Below are positions 13,650 through 25,817 of a DNA stretch of 64,000 nt, piece by piece. The DNA lies in the NCBI GenBank assembly GCA_008921705.1, contig VFFE01006670.1, positions 324,965 through 388,964 on the forward strand, given 5' to 3'. The DNA is from Burhinus oedicnemus (taxonomy: Eukaryota; Chordata; Aves; Charadriiformes; Burhinidae). Made by a program: the position numbers and the translations under genes. The notes below the pieces were generated by a model, which saw only the letters and a list, made by a program, of their open reading frames with translations, did no database searches and was not told where the DNA came from. The first letter of the stretch is position 1. The number at the start of each line of letters is the position of its first letter.

Positions 13650-16600
13650 AAAAAAAGTGGGGGGAGAGAGGGAGTTGGGAGCCTTTTTAAAAGCCTACAA
13701 TAGGGCTGATTTCTTTTGCTATAAATTGTTCATAGAACTCCATTATTTTTAGGGTTTTTTTGGTGAAGTGGTGATGCAAGTCAACCGCAGCTTGGACAGT
13801 ATGAAAACCGACTGTAAGCTCCTATTTACATCAGCAGGGATACGGCAGAAGCGCACACACGTGCTTCCCATCGTGAATCCCCAGGAGCCCCGTTGGGCTG
13901 CACCTGAGGGCACGGGGCAGGGACCGTCACCGCTGCTGCCTCTGTTCAGCCACAGCCACAAGCGAATCCTTACCCAGATTGACTCTCCGGCATTGTCCAT
14001 CATACAGATGATTATTAACAGCTGGTAGCTTGTTCTTCATTTGGAGCCCATGTAAACCAATGGACAGGTTGAGGCCAGAGAGTCCCAAGAATGTTGTTTC
14101 TGGCTTTGGTGGCGTGTAAAACAAAAAAAAAAACTTCTCCAGTGAGCAGCAGAATTGGGTGCACACCTCCCAAAACTTTATCTTTCTGGAGGAGCTGAGA
14201 TTTTCTGTTCCCTCTGAATATTCTTGGCTGGGTCCCTTCACAGTCCCCATCCTGCTGAGCACCACAGCACCACATCGCAGCCGTCCCTTTGCTGCTGGAC
14301 CAACCGGCCAAGGAGATCAAAGGTCATCAGGGCAAGCATGAAGGTTTAGGACCCTGGTGTCTCCCTTCTGTGTACATACGGTTTTACGAAACTTGTAGAA
14401 AAGAGACTTTTTATGCACTGTCAAGTTTGGTTGAAAGCATCTGGCAGGCTTAGCTTTTGGAAGACCCATGACGGTGTTACTGCATGGGATTTGTGTCTAC
14501 AGGAGATGGGACGTGGTCAAATCCTGCCAAGTCAGAAGGTAAATGCCCAGCTCCGTGCAATGGCGAAGCTGTGCCGTAGCGCTGGGGTTGAGCTGGAGGC
14601 TGGCTTTCTCCTGCGGGTTGGCGTGGCACGCAGAGCCTGCGTGACAGGAGGAAACGGTGCGAAACGGGGAACATGGAGGTGTGTGCTTGCTCTTGGGGTG
14701 AACCAGCTTTTGTTTGGGATTTAGAAACCTGCTGCTGCAGGTACGGCAGAGGAGCACAGGGGCGAGCAGAGCCCAGCTTTCCCATGGGTCGCCTGCTGCT
14801 CTGCGGTGCTCCCAGCCTCCCCGGTGGGGCTGCCTTTTACTGAAGATTGTGCAGAAGACGCTTCCAATGCACATTTGTGCTCATGCAGGAACTCATTTTT
14901 CCCTTTTCAACCACATTCCCATAGTCAAAAACCTGAGCACATGAAAATTAATGTAAAAGGGGCCGGGAACACTTCAAAGACAATTTGTAGATTGTATGTG
15001 ACTGACTGTTAATAAATACTTCTTTACAGTATTTATCCAACTCTACCCAAGTAATTCATTGGCCCTGCTATTCACACGCTGGATCTCCGTGTGCGAAGAT
15101 GAGGCAAATCAATTTCCATTCCTAAGACCCAGAGCTGCTGACGCGGAAAATCAGCGCTACTTCACTTCTTGGCACGGGGCTTTGGGAATTCCAGGTGCGA
15201 GCGCAGCCCTCCGGCATCCACCCCCGGAGCAGTGGTGCCAAAGGGGTCCGTGCCCCTGCCCGCAGCCCCCCGGGTCAGCCCACAGCGAGCACCGGGGCCA
15301 TTTCCCTCCCTGGCCCCAGAGCATTCCTCTGGAGTTTGCAAAGCCCAGGTGACTTCCACCTTCTCCTGCCACCTCAACTAACATTTCTGTCCCCGTGGAT
15401 TAAGTGCTTTGCACTGAGCACAAAGCCTTTGTGGTTCACATGCTGGAGAAACGTATCAAGATCTCCTTCTTGCAAATAGGATTGTGCCTGTGCTGAGCAA
15501 TGTGCGTGGTTGGAGAGCAGTTTGGAGGCCTTTAAGGAAACACGGGGTAGCTTGCCTTCATTAAGCTTTGGTTTTCACATACTCATTGTGTTTGGACTCT
15601 CTTCCTCTTTTTATGGCCCAAGTTCTTCTCTCAACCTGGCGCACTCTGCAGCTTGTGTGAATGCTGGCACATGGTGAATCCTTTTATATGTGTCTAAGAG
15701 AAATAGGGAAAGTCTCTGGATGACAGAGCAATGTGCTAATCTGGCTTCTGACCTGATCGAATGGATCATCCAGCTTTGGTACAGTCAAGATACCCCACAA
15801 ATCACCCGGTTGTTTTTCTGTGGCCCCCTCCCCAAGCTATGCTGGTAGAGCTCGGGTGCTGGTAGGAGAGAAGCGCTCTCCCTGGGGCCCCAGGTCCTGC
15901 TGCCGTCCCCGTGTCCAGCTGGGCTCAGGTGGGAGGGTGGGGATTGTCACTACTGCTCATGGGACGTCGTGGGCAGCCCATAACCTCCATGTCCTCCTTC
16001 CTCTTCAGGCACACCAGGAGCTCAAGGTGTAGCCTCACAAATAGCGATGTTTTCCTCGCTTTGCAGACTTGCCAGGCTGGTTTTGGTCTGCTTAGACCTA
16101 TATAATCTCTGCAGTGCCTAGAGGGTCACGTTCCTACGGCAGTAAACTCTTGCGTTAGCTGCAGGAAAAAACTAGTTAGTAGATGAGGGATGGTACAGAG
16201 TCCATGGTGTTTTGTGTCGTCTGGATGATTAGGGTGGGATGGATCACACCAGCCTACGTATTTCCCTGTACCCTACCAAGAATAAATGTTCTTTCTTAGG
16301 CTCATATTTACTGTTGAATGTTATTTGTCAGGGCAAATATTTACCTGCAATAATACTGCAATTCTCTATCCTTCTCACTGTGAATAATATTTCTCTCAAT
16401 CAATGCTTGGCTGCAACTCCTGGATCCTCGCAGATAATCACACAGAACATGACTCAGTGGAGAATTGGGGTCACTGGACATTTGCCATGCTGCTGAGGAG
16501 AACAATCTCCCAGGTCCTTGGTCAAGTCATGTCCTCTCTGATTAATACCAACACGTGGTGAAGAGGTGGTTCTGGCTGGCTGTAGAGTGTTTTGCAAAGA

Positions 16601-19470
16601 AGGACAGCACTTTCCTCCCCTCCCAAGAGGGGAAAGGCAGGAGAAAGCTAAAGGCTTAATTTGTGGACATGCTCAACGCTTGTAGCTCCCTCCCGAGTCA
16701 CCTGCATGGAGAGTTCTCAGTGTCCTTTAAAACACGGCTGTGGTTATGGCTTTGGTGGAGTCACAGCTGGTCCCTCAAGAGCTGCACTGCGTTAAGGCAT
16801 CTGGGCATCCCTTAGTCTCAGATCAGCTGGGTGTGTGGAGCTGCACAGGGGGGTGGATGGATCCAAAGCAGCCCCTCTTGGCTGTGTTTGCTGGGAACGC
16901 TTCCCTGAGCCGAGGACCGCGGTGAGGCAGGGTGGTTTTGTTCCGGGGTGGCTGGCGGGGGCTGCCAGGGCTTGGTGTTATTTGCAGTTCAAGAGGAGCT
17001 ATGGTGTAGGAGCGAAAGACGAAGCGGCAGCGATGCCGAGTGTGGTTTGGAGTCCGATGGCAGAGGGTGCGCAGGGTCGCCGTGCCCATCGGGCCATCTC
17101 ACGGTGCAGAGGTGAGGGATACCCAGGGCGTGTTGATAACCCACAGATGTGCTCCCTGTTGGCAGCAGAGACAAGCTGCTTGCCATCCACAGGGCAGTCC
17201 CTGAAGCTGCCTCCTGCCTGAGAGCCTTCTCCTGCGCTGGGCTCTGCGTGCGGCAAGGCAGGGAAACGTCTGGGCTCACCGTGTGTGAGCTGGAAGTGGA
17301 AATCTGGTCCAATGCTTTAAATGGATCCAAGTGAGAGCTGGGAACGGGCATGTCCATTCCCATCCCTGCATGCCCCGTCAGTCTCAGGTGTGCTGAGATG
17401 AGGTGCAAACGCATCCAGGGCTGCTGTGAAAAAGCTGAGTGACGTGGCCAGGCTTTCTCAAAGCAGACAAGAAGGCTTCACGGCTGAAGCTCTCGCTGCC
17501 TGCCCTGCTGCCTGCTCCCAGGGCAGCCCCAGGAGCCGCCGCACATCCAGCCCCGCTGGCTACAAGGCAGCTCTGGCTCCGGCACTGCTTGCCTGACCTT
17601 CCCCCAGCACTGCCTGGTACAGCCCGATGATAAGAGCAGAAGAAAGGTGGGATTGTTTCTCTCCCGCCCGGGAGCAGCAGCAGAAGCGCGTTCCTTTGTT
17701 GCAGGGATTTGCCCTGTGTTACAGCAATGGTGGATACTTGCGGTGAAAACGCTCAAAAGTCCGGAGTGAGAGCTCCTCACTTCTCTCCGTGACCCACAGT
17801 AATTTTCAGGTGCGGCTTAAGAGCACGTAGAGAAGATGTCCACAACTTGATGGGCTTATAATTCAGGTGCTTAGCCAGCCGTACAAAAGAAGATCCAATT
17901 TTACTGTTAAAACTCATGATTCCCGTGCCTGGGACACTGGAGACAGGCAGAGGGACCAGCTCGTTCCCCTGTTCTCCACCCACTCTCTTGATTCAGCTCC
18001 ATGTCCATACAGGCCACCCTTTAACTGCAACTCCTGCTTCTTCTGCACCTGCAAACACGCACTGCAGAACCTCCTGGGCACCCGAGGGCACAGCTTTGCT
18101 CAGGCTGAGCACAGCGCTGTTGCTTGAATATGCACGCAGGAAGCAGAGACTCACGTCCTCCCTCTTCATCCTCAAACAGCTCCGCTCCCCCTGGTTGGCC
18201 AGGGCCATCCTGCAGGGCTCTGCTGTGTCGCCTTCTAGAACAGTCCTGTCCTCGGGGACTCCTTAACCCTTTTCCAGCCCCACTGCTTCCCTGACCTCCC
18301 TCACAGCCTTGCCCTGCTGCTGTGTCCTTCCCCACTAGCCTCACTTGGGTCACCTCCAGATCCTGGGGTTTTGAGTGTCTCCTATCTGTCTCCCTCTCCT
18401 GAAAAGCATCAGGGTGTGTGGGAAGCCTGGGAGATCTTGGCACATGGTCCCTGTGGCGGGGAGCCACGTCGGGGTGTCTCCAAGTCCCACTGGTGCTTTG
18501 GGAGCAGAGGTCGTGCCTGCTGATGCCGCTGCACCTCTGGCAACGGGACCTTGCTGTTCAGGTCACCCCGTGCTCTTGCAAGGCGTTCAGCAATTCCGAC
18601 TTTCCTCTAATGGATGGAAATAGCCTGTCCCCAGCCCTGTGCTCGTGAGCTAGGAGGGAGCAGCCGGTATTGCGGTTACCTGTTCTGACTCCTCTTGGTC
18701 CTGCATGTGGCCTGGGTGTCACCTTGCTGGGAACCAAAGCCTTTCTCATCGTTACAGACCCCTCCACGCTTTCCCGTGCTGAAGGCAGAGATCTAGGGAG
18801 CTGTGGCCCAATGGGGCATGAGGAAGGGGTGGTGGAGAAGCTGCGTGCCTCAAGCACAGCAAGGTGGATGCACCTCTTCATGTCCCCACACCACCTCCCC
18901 TCCACCTCTCTGTCCTCTGACCCTGAATCTGCAGGTGGACAGAGACGGTCCGGGGACTCCTATTCAAACTTGGATCTCGAGATGGAAAAATTGTTTTTAG
19001 ATACGATTTTGCTGCAGTTGGAGGTTGGTCATACCTGCCGCGATGCCATCCTGCAGCATCACCATTGCAAGCATGATCAACCCGTGCCCGGCTCTGCAGC
19101 ACAGAGCTGGGGCACAGAGATGCGTGGGGGTCTGGGGGCAAGGAATGAGTCAGAGAAGGGGCAGCGTCCCCTCTCTGAGAGTGCCGGGCTCGACCCCGTT
19201 GCTCCGTGCCGCTGCAGGCAGAGCAGGGGTTTGCCACGCCAGGCAGCACCCATCTGCCCTGCAGGGCGAGCCCAGAGAGGATTTGCAAGAAGAGGCTTGT
19301 GGTTTCAGCTGATTGCGGTGTTTTAATTCGAAGAGGAATAATGTGGAATCGCAACAACTGTCATCTGTTTGACAGTGGAAAACCCTAGATCTTCCGTGGG
19401 GTTTTTTGTGTACCGCGATGGGCAGCCTTTTAGCAGAGCGAGCTTCTCTGGAGCCCTGGTGGGATGAATG
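13650..19470. other. Intronic unique sequence, no gene seen
   Basis: Largely GC-rich unique DNA, including 15160-15360 and 16820-17620. Overlapping open frames on both strands, the longest 218 codons at 18670-19326, lack domains, start context or splice signals that would support them. Confidence 0.6.
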
Positions 19471-19479
19471 GGTTCAGAC

Positions 19480-20000
19480 CAGCTCACTAATCTAATTTGT
19501 AATGTATCCTTATAATGTATAATTGGCTGTTTAATTTAATTCAAATTAACATAAGAATAGAAAATATAATCTGCAGCATAGCCCACGCGGGGGTAGAAAG
19601 GGGTGTTGGTGTTCCCCGTTTGAGATGACGGTGTTTGTGCACCCGGCGTGAGACCACCCTTCGTGGGGACGGAGACGTCACCGTGTCAATGGGCACAGTG
19701 TGTGACAATAAATCTCCCCCCTTTCCCACCCGTCCGAGTGTCTATCTGTCTCATCTCCCTTCCTTATCCTTCTAGCGATCTATTTAAAACATATATAGAA
19801 TAAACGCGGCTTGCTTTGGAAAATTCGTCGTAGCGGTAGGGTGTAAAAGCTGACAGGCGCCGAGTCTGATTCTGTTGATTGGATATTGTCTAATCTGATT
19901 TTGATTGTGTACAGCTTTGATTGTAATTTGATATGTCTGCACAATACCGTAGCTATTCGGAAAGCTTTGTGATTTAAACAGGTCGGGGGTTTTTTGTGGT
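19480..20000. promoter_or_regulatory. Candidate conserved non-coding elements (two AT-rich cores)
   Basis: Two cores, about 19480-19580 (TTTAATTTAATTCAAATTAAC) and 19860-19990 (TTTGATTGTGTACAGC, TTTGATTGTAATTTGAT), are separated by a GC-richer piece. The ATTTGAT and TTTGATT words resemble TCF/LEF or homeodomain sites. Function not shown. Confidence 0.33.
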
Positions 20001-20559
20001 TTTTTTTTCCCCCCGGCTGAACAGAGCAGAGGCAGAAACGTGCAGGGGGGTGAGCGGGACGAAACCACCTCAAAGCCCTTCGGTGAGCTGCTCTGCAGCA
20101 GCACGAGGAACGTGTAGTTTTGAAGAGAGCTTTAGGAAACTTTGAGTGGGTTTTACATAATTTAGTTAAGTACGACGAAGCCACTTGCTTATGTACCTGA
20201 TACCAAAATAAACCAGTTGGAGGAACAAGTTTGCTGTGCAATGATTTATTTAAATCCCTTTCCGTAAAGCATGGAGCGAAATCCTCTTAAATAACTGAGA
20301 AAGAACCGGTGTACCTCCAAGAGCGTAGCCCAAACAGAAACCTGACTACTAGACGTATTAAATGGGATCTATCTGTCTGCTGTTGTGTACATGCTCTCAG
20401 CCCCCCGCCTTCCCCGTATAATAACGCTGCCAGACAGAAGCTGGCTGGAAGAATATCTGGGCTTGGATTTCCCCCGAACAATACGTTGGTACAGAGCTAT
20501 CTCAGCCCGGGCTCCGTCTTGTATTTCTTGCATACTCCTGTTTCCCCGCAGCCAGTGGG

Positions 20560-20830
20560 AATTTCAGGCGAACGTGAAGGGTCGGGCGGGATGTGCGGTA
20601 CCTGCTCTTTTCCCCATCTCTTTCTGCCGCGGGCAGAGAGGAGGCGAGAGGCGGGGGGCAGCCAAGCAGGGGGGGACCCGCTCCCCGCAGGGACCCCCTG
20701 CTCTGACACCCGCAGGGAAGCGTCTCTCCCAAGGCAGTGCCGGAGCCATCCCGCTGGGAGCCCTTCCATCTGTCCACAGACACCTCCTTGCTCCCCGCTG
20801 CCTCTCCCGCCGACTCCTGTATTCCGATTA
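20560..20830. promoter_or_regulatory. GC-rich, CpG-containing patch upstream of the TOX2 exon
   Basis: A 270-bp GC-rich stretch with many CpGs and G-runs (GAGGCGGGGGGCAG, GCAGGGGGGGACCC), 1.3 kb upstream of the exon at 22083. It could be a small CpG island, and so an alternative promoter, or merely GC-rich intronic DNA. No TATA box or first exon was recognised. Confidence 0.3.
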
Positions 20831-20949
20831 AATGTGGGGTTTATTTTATTTTATTAAGGGTTTTCTCCCTGCAGTCTGGGGTGATGAAGAGCATGGATCC
20901 GAGTGCGAGCTCTGGGGCAACGGATTAATAAAGCCTACAGTGCTTAGCT

Positions 20950-21270
20950 GGTTTTCCACACGTCTGGGGTTTTGCTCTTAAATCAAGTATTAAGTCAAAA
21001 TCCAAGCGTGAAACTAGGTGATCTGAGAAATTTAGCTTAAAATCCGTGTGTATAATACTATGGCTAATCAGAATTTCATATGCTATAATAATATATGAAA
21101 CAGTAGATGTTTAGAATAAGTCTCCTCTGCTAAAGACTCATCATATTCTGCTTTGATAATTAATAACTTTGGATAGATTCACACGTACATTATGAAGCAA
21201 ATATGTTTTTGTCTGAAGTGCAAAAGATTGCACAGGTGCAATAGCATATTCTTTCTCCATATAAATTGGA
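20950..21270. promoter_or_regulatory. Candidate conserved non-coding element close to the exon
   Basis: AT-rich unique block with GGCTAATCAGAATTTCATATG, ATAATATATG and GATAATTAATAAC cores. It lies 0.8 kb upstream of the TOX2 exon, after the GC-rich patch. Confidence 0.35.
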
Positions 21271-22082
21271 ACGCTTAGAAGTAAACAAGCCACCAGAAAA
21301 CCCGGGAAGCACAAGGAGTACCAACATCTCTGCCTGTTCCTGGTCGCCTCAAGGGAGCGTTGGTAGGGAGGTGGAGGGAGTGCTTGTCCAAATAAAATTT
21401 GGATGAGGATATAAGGAAGGACGAATCTCTGTGTGTGGTGGTGTCATGCAGGCTTTCTTCAAAGGATTTAAAAACCAGGCAATGGCTGCATTTCCAAATC
21501 TCTCCCTGGTTGTAGCTTCTGTGCTGGAGTTTCTGAGGAAACAACGGAAGTTTTGTTCCCACGTACTAGTTAATTCTGTGGAGCTAGTTCTCATAAAAAC
21601 TCTTGGAAATACAAACTGTAGATACCCTATGAGCTGAGCAGGGTGCCCAGAGAGGGGCTTTGCCTTAAAAATGCAGCAGCTGGTTGGGGAACGGCCGTGG
21701 CCTTTTGTGGCTGTGGGCTCTTGTGGGCATCGCTCGGCTGGCTCCCCAGCGGGCAGCGAGGTTTCTGCTGAGGTTTTGGCAAGGTAAAGGCATGCTGGAG
21801 GGATGCAGCGTGGGAGAGGGGAGCAGGGTGGATGCCCCAGGCAGATCTGAGGTGTGCGAGGACCCATGGTGTCCCTGACAGACGGTGCAGCCCTGCAACA
21901 CTCGCTACCTGGCTCCTACGCAGTTAGGACCTGGTGGTGGCCAGGGCTGGAGATGTCTTTTTCATTAAAACAAAACCATTTTCACTGGAATGTGCTTTTG
22001 CGTTTCTTACATAAATAATCACTTCTCTTTGCTGAAGCAACAAGGCAGTGACGCTTGGCGAATTGTCTTTTTTATGTTTTAG

Positions 22083-22328
22083 ACATATAACAGTCAGAAT
22101 GAGAATAATGAAGACTATGAGATCCCTCCCATAACGCCTCCCAATCTCCCTGACCCTTCCCTCCTGCACTTGGTGGACCATGAAACTGGATATCACTCCC
22201 TGTGCCACAGCCTCCCTCCGAACAGCCTGATACCAGCGTACCCCTACCAGAACATGGACCTGCCGGCCATCATGGTCTCCAACATGTTGAGTCAGGATGG
22301 GCATCTTCTCTCCAGCCAGCTACCCACG
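22083..22328 (+). CDS. TOX2: TOX2 internal coding exon (N-terminal regulatory region)
   Basis: This is an internal exon of 246 nt, 82 codons, phase 0 at both ends. The acceptor is a T-rich tract ending TATGTTTTAG, with a plausible branch-point adenine near 22051 (AGTGACG). The donor is ACG|GTCAGT, rather weak at the exon side. Residues 10-20 of the exon read EDYEIPPITPP, the acidic/proline signature shared by TOX proteins, and residues 58-69 read MDLPAIMVSNML, also family-typical. The combination NNEDYEIPPITPPNLP, HSLCH and AYPYQNMDLPAIMVSNML fits TOX2 as I recall it better than TOX, TOX3 or TOX4. TOX2 is a nuclear HMG-box transcription factor; this N-terminal part is considered the transactivation region, and the DNA-binding HMG box is encoded further downstream, beyond this window. 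The upstream exon is not visible. Reading through the donor gives 19 further codons before a stop. Confidence 0.95.
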
Positions 22329-22929
22329 GTCAGTGACTTTCCCCTCTTATTATCTTCTGTTAAAGCCACTTTGTATGTCATGTTATGAGTTCAGTTGAAT
22401 GTAGAAGGATGTAAACCACGAGATGTTTGCACTGGGGGTTGGGAAGAGCTGGTGACACAGCCCGGCCTTGCTGCTCTGCTGCCCACCAAGGTTGGGGTGC
22501 AGTGGCAGATGTTGCAGTCACCTGCGTGGCCGTGCTCATGGTGGCAACTTTATGTTTCCAGTTTGGTGTCTTCCTGAGCCTTATGAACTGCTCAAGAGCT
22601 GTGGGGGGGGAAGTTGTTCTTAATATCCTCACTGAACCGAGCAAAGTGCATGTGCTCCAACCCCATGTGAAGGTGACCAGCCGAAGCCCTTAGTTCATAG
22701 CCCCTACACCCTGTGTCCTTTCCCCTGCTGGGAAAGCCCCCAGCCTGTCACCCCGCGTCCTGCTGCCAGGGTGGCCCCAGTGGCATCAGGAGGAGAAGCA
22801 GGGATGCTCCGTGGAGGGAAAGCTGTCCTATTGATTTCAAGGGGAACAAGATCCCTCTTGCACTTGCAAACTCAAATTGCCTCTTGGCTCGCGCCGTGGC
22901 AAGGGGATACCTTGCAAAGTTTCAAATGA

Positions 22930-23700
22930 CTCTTCGGTAGGAATAAATAAGGCAGGGATAATGAGGTAAAGTGCGGCTCTGGAAAGAAACTTCAGGGCTA
23001 ATTAGACCTTACGATGCTTCTGTATCAGCAGCACCGAGGAAAGGTTGTGACTTGATTTTGACAATGGTATTGAATTAATGCTGTTGCTGTTTAATAATAT
23101 TTTCCTCTTTAGCAGATTTAGCCCTCTGGTTAGTTTTCTACATTGTTTCTCTCTAAGATCATTGATTTTCATGGGTGCAGTTGGACGGCATCAATATCAA
23201 AGAGAGTTAATTTTACTTAAATAGCGTGTCTGCGAGTCTGCCACTGCGGTAGCTGGAGAACATTTGGTGTCGATTGCTTGGATAGATAACGGTCTGAAAG
23301 GTAGTGATATTTAAATATTTAAATGGAATATTATCTCCTAGTCTAGGAAAATCCCAAGGCTTTCTTAAGTCTTGATGCATCTCCAAGTTTCATTGTTCGT
23401 GTGTTTAAGAAAAATATCATGTTCTGCCCATCGATATTGAACACAGGCATATTTCTATGGAATTAAATATTACTTAGGCCTCTTTTAGGTTCTTAGGTGA
23501 TTAAAACATTCATTTCTGAGACAAAAAGAGTCAATTTCAGATGAAATATTTTTCCCTGGTTTAATTTAAAGCACAACCCCTTTGCCTGACCCCTATTTTC
23601 ATAACACGATAATTTTATCCTGTGTTGATTGTCTCATTTTTGAGAGGTGATATTGCACTTATAAATCACTTTCTAAAATACCTAAAGAAACAAGAATAGT
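22930..23700. promoter_or_regulatory. Candidate conserved non-coding element downstream of the exon
   Basis: AT-rich unique DNA starting about 600 bp after the exon, with GGGCTAATTAGACC, TATTGAATTAATGC, GAGTTAATTTTAC and the self-complementary ATATTTAAATATTTAAAT. No repeats. Inferred regulatory block. Confidence 0.38.
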
Positions 23701-25311
23701 GGGATTTATTAAGCAGCTTCTGTACGTCTGAAATAATTTATTTTGGAGCAGTCCTTGGGAAATGTTCTCTTTCTTACTTTATGGTACTGTTTTACAAATG
23801 CAGCATCGTGACAATAAATCAGGACTGAGCCAGAGGAGATAAGAAGGGGGCTTAGTGGGCTGTAAACGTAGAATAGAGAGATTAAGATTTGTTTGCCCCT
23901 TACCACAAAATAAAAAATCCAGTGAACCCTGAATTTTCCAACCGATAGTGAATTGAAACTGTTTAGCTTTGAGTGGAAACCCTTGGAGCTGTAATACATC
24001 TTCAGAAGTCCCAGCAGCAAAGGAAGTAGATCAGGGAGTGAACTGTGTTGCAGTTTTAGGTTAAAATTAAATCCGGCCGTACCCTCTTGTCAAAGCCTTT
24101 TTTCCATACCGCCAGACTTCTTCCACAGAAAAGTGACACCTTCTAGTCCCTCTTTTTTTTTTGGATGCCTGAATCGAGTTCCCCCTTCCTCCAGCACCAG
24201 CCCGCGATGGCAGCATTCGTCCCATGGCACACGTATGACCCCTGTTAGCGGTGATGGGAGCAACGCGTGCACACGAGGGAACAATAAAATCCCGGGGACA
24301 GAGCAGATTTTTAACCTCGTATGGTTAATACCCCCTGCCCCCGTGCCCGTCGAGCCGTAGCCCGCTCGGTGGTGGCCCTGGGAAGCCAGCCGTGCTTCAG
24401 GCATCGCTGCGTGACGGCGCAGGGCACGCGACGTGCTGCAACGTTGCCCAAAAACCAGCCACCTTCAGGTGGGTGTTTGCAGCAGGGACCCTCCAGAGCA
24501 AGGAAGGGGCTTGTTTGCTAACGCTTCCCAAAAAGAGAGGATTTATTGCCGCACGGGTAGCGGTGGGAAGCCAGTCTGGGAGCGAGCCTCGCCTGCGCGC
24601 TGCCGCGGAGGCATGCGGAGGGTTTGTCTTTGTTCCAGGACCAACGTTGCTCATGCAAATGCTGGAGCCGGGAGCCTCTCTCCTTGCTGCTGCTCTTTGC
24701 TGTGGTTTGTACCGTTTTTTTCATACGCAGCTATTTCCTGCCTTGGCTGCCATGTCTTTTGGTTTTATACAGTGACAAATGACAAGCAATTCAAGGTAAA
24801 ATGTTTAGACATTGGTTAGACTTTTCCTCTAAACCCCTAGCTTGAGCCTTGGGATTTTTTTAAGACATCCTCACAAAAAAATCTCGAGCTGCTGAAAAGG
24901 CGTGAGCTGGGGCTCACTGAGAGCTATGGGACTGGTATTTTCCTCTACAGCTCAGAATCAAATAAAGAAAATACAGGTGTGGGTTGCTGTCCCCTTCGGC
25001 GTGCCTCTTGTCCTGGGATGTCCCAACACTACCCCTAGACTGAATTAAGCCTCCCGGTGCCTCTGCAGGGGAGGAGGCTGCTGCTCCCATTATGCAGATG
25101 AATGCCAACTCAGAGTGGGTTTAAATCAGCGCAGAAATTCCCATGGCAGGATGAGAGCTGGAGAGTGAAGGTGGATTTGCTGCGTGCCAGACCCCACTCC
25201 TGGCTCCAGCCCACCTGTGGGCTGTCAGGAGCTGGAGCCCCTCGTTCGAGCAAAGGAGCTACATGGGGCAAAACCAAAGCCACTGTCACCTCTATGTTTC
25301 CTTATCCTTTA

Positions 25312-25326
25312 ATCATCATCATCATC
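25312..25326. repeat. (ATC)5 microsatellite
   Basis: Five perfect ATC units in intronic DNA. Confidence 0.9.
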
Positions 25327-25450
25327 CAGAGCATCTTCCATGCCAATGGCCGCTGCTAAGCCAGGACACACTTTGCTCTGCCCCATGGACCAGCTCTACT
25401 TTTCGATCACGTGGGTCTTCACTGCTGTTTCTGTCCCTTTATTTCCTCCT

Positions 25451-25476
25451 TATTATTATTATTTATTTATTTATTT
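25451..25476. repeat. (TAT)n/(TTTA)n compound microsatellite
   Basis: TATTATTATTATT followed by repeated TTTA units; a compound simple repeat. Confidence 0.9.
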
Positions 25477-25751
25477 CCATCAGTTTTTAGAAGTCAAGGG
25501 AGTTTTCAAACACTGAAGGTGGGGCGCAGGGAGCTGAAGAGGAGCAGGAATGGATGGATAAGAGAAGGCACAGACATGGCGGAAGATGTGACCTTAGGAA
25601 GACTGACGGAGCTGGGTGCAGGGAGGCTGGGGAGGAGGCAGGGCTGGCTTGTTTGGGGAAGGCATATTATTTTTTGTGCTGGTGGCAAGAATCAAACAGA
25701 GAATTCTTAATACAATGGATTATTTTTTTCTACTGTCCTCTTCTTTGCTAT

Positions 25752-25817
25752 GGGAAAAGAGGAAGGAGAGAGGAGGGAAAGAGAAGGAATGGCAGAAAAG
25801 AAAGAAAATGGGAGAGA
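25752..25817. repeat. Polypurine tract
   Basis: About 40 uninterrupted purines (GGGAAAAGAGGAAGGAGAGA and onward), then a further purine-rich part with isolated pyrimidines. Long purine/pyrimidine tracts can form triplex DNA. Confidence 0.8.

Larger units (their letters stand above)
1..22082 (+). other. TOX2: TOX2 upstream intron (3' part, at least 22 kb)
   Basis: This is the sequence upstream of the first visible TOX2 exon. I searched for the short preceding coding exon of the family (expected to encode a KFDG...STSQ-type stretch) and did not find it, so I treat the whole stretch as intron; a short untranslated exon could still be hidden here. Open frames of up to about 218 codons occur on both strands, but they overlap each other, run through homopolymers and show no recognisable domain. 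The stretch alternates between GC-rich unique DNA and AT-rich blocks listed separately. Confidence 0.75.

Noticed and set aside
18670..19326. 218-codon + strand open frame, the longest in the window
   Set aside because: It lies in GC-rich intron with equally long frames on the other strand, with no recognisable motif and no splice context.
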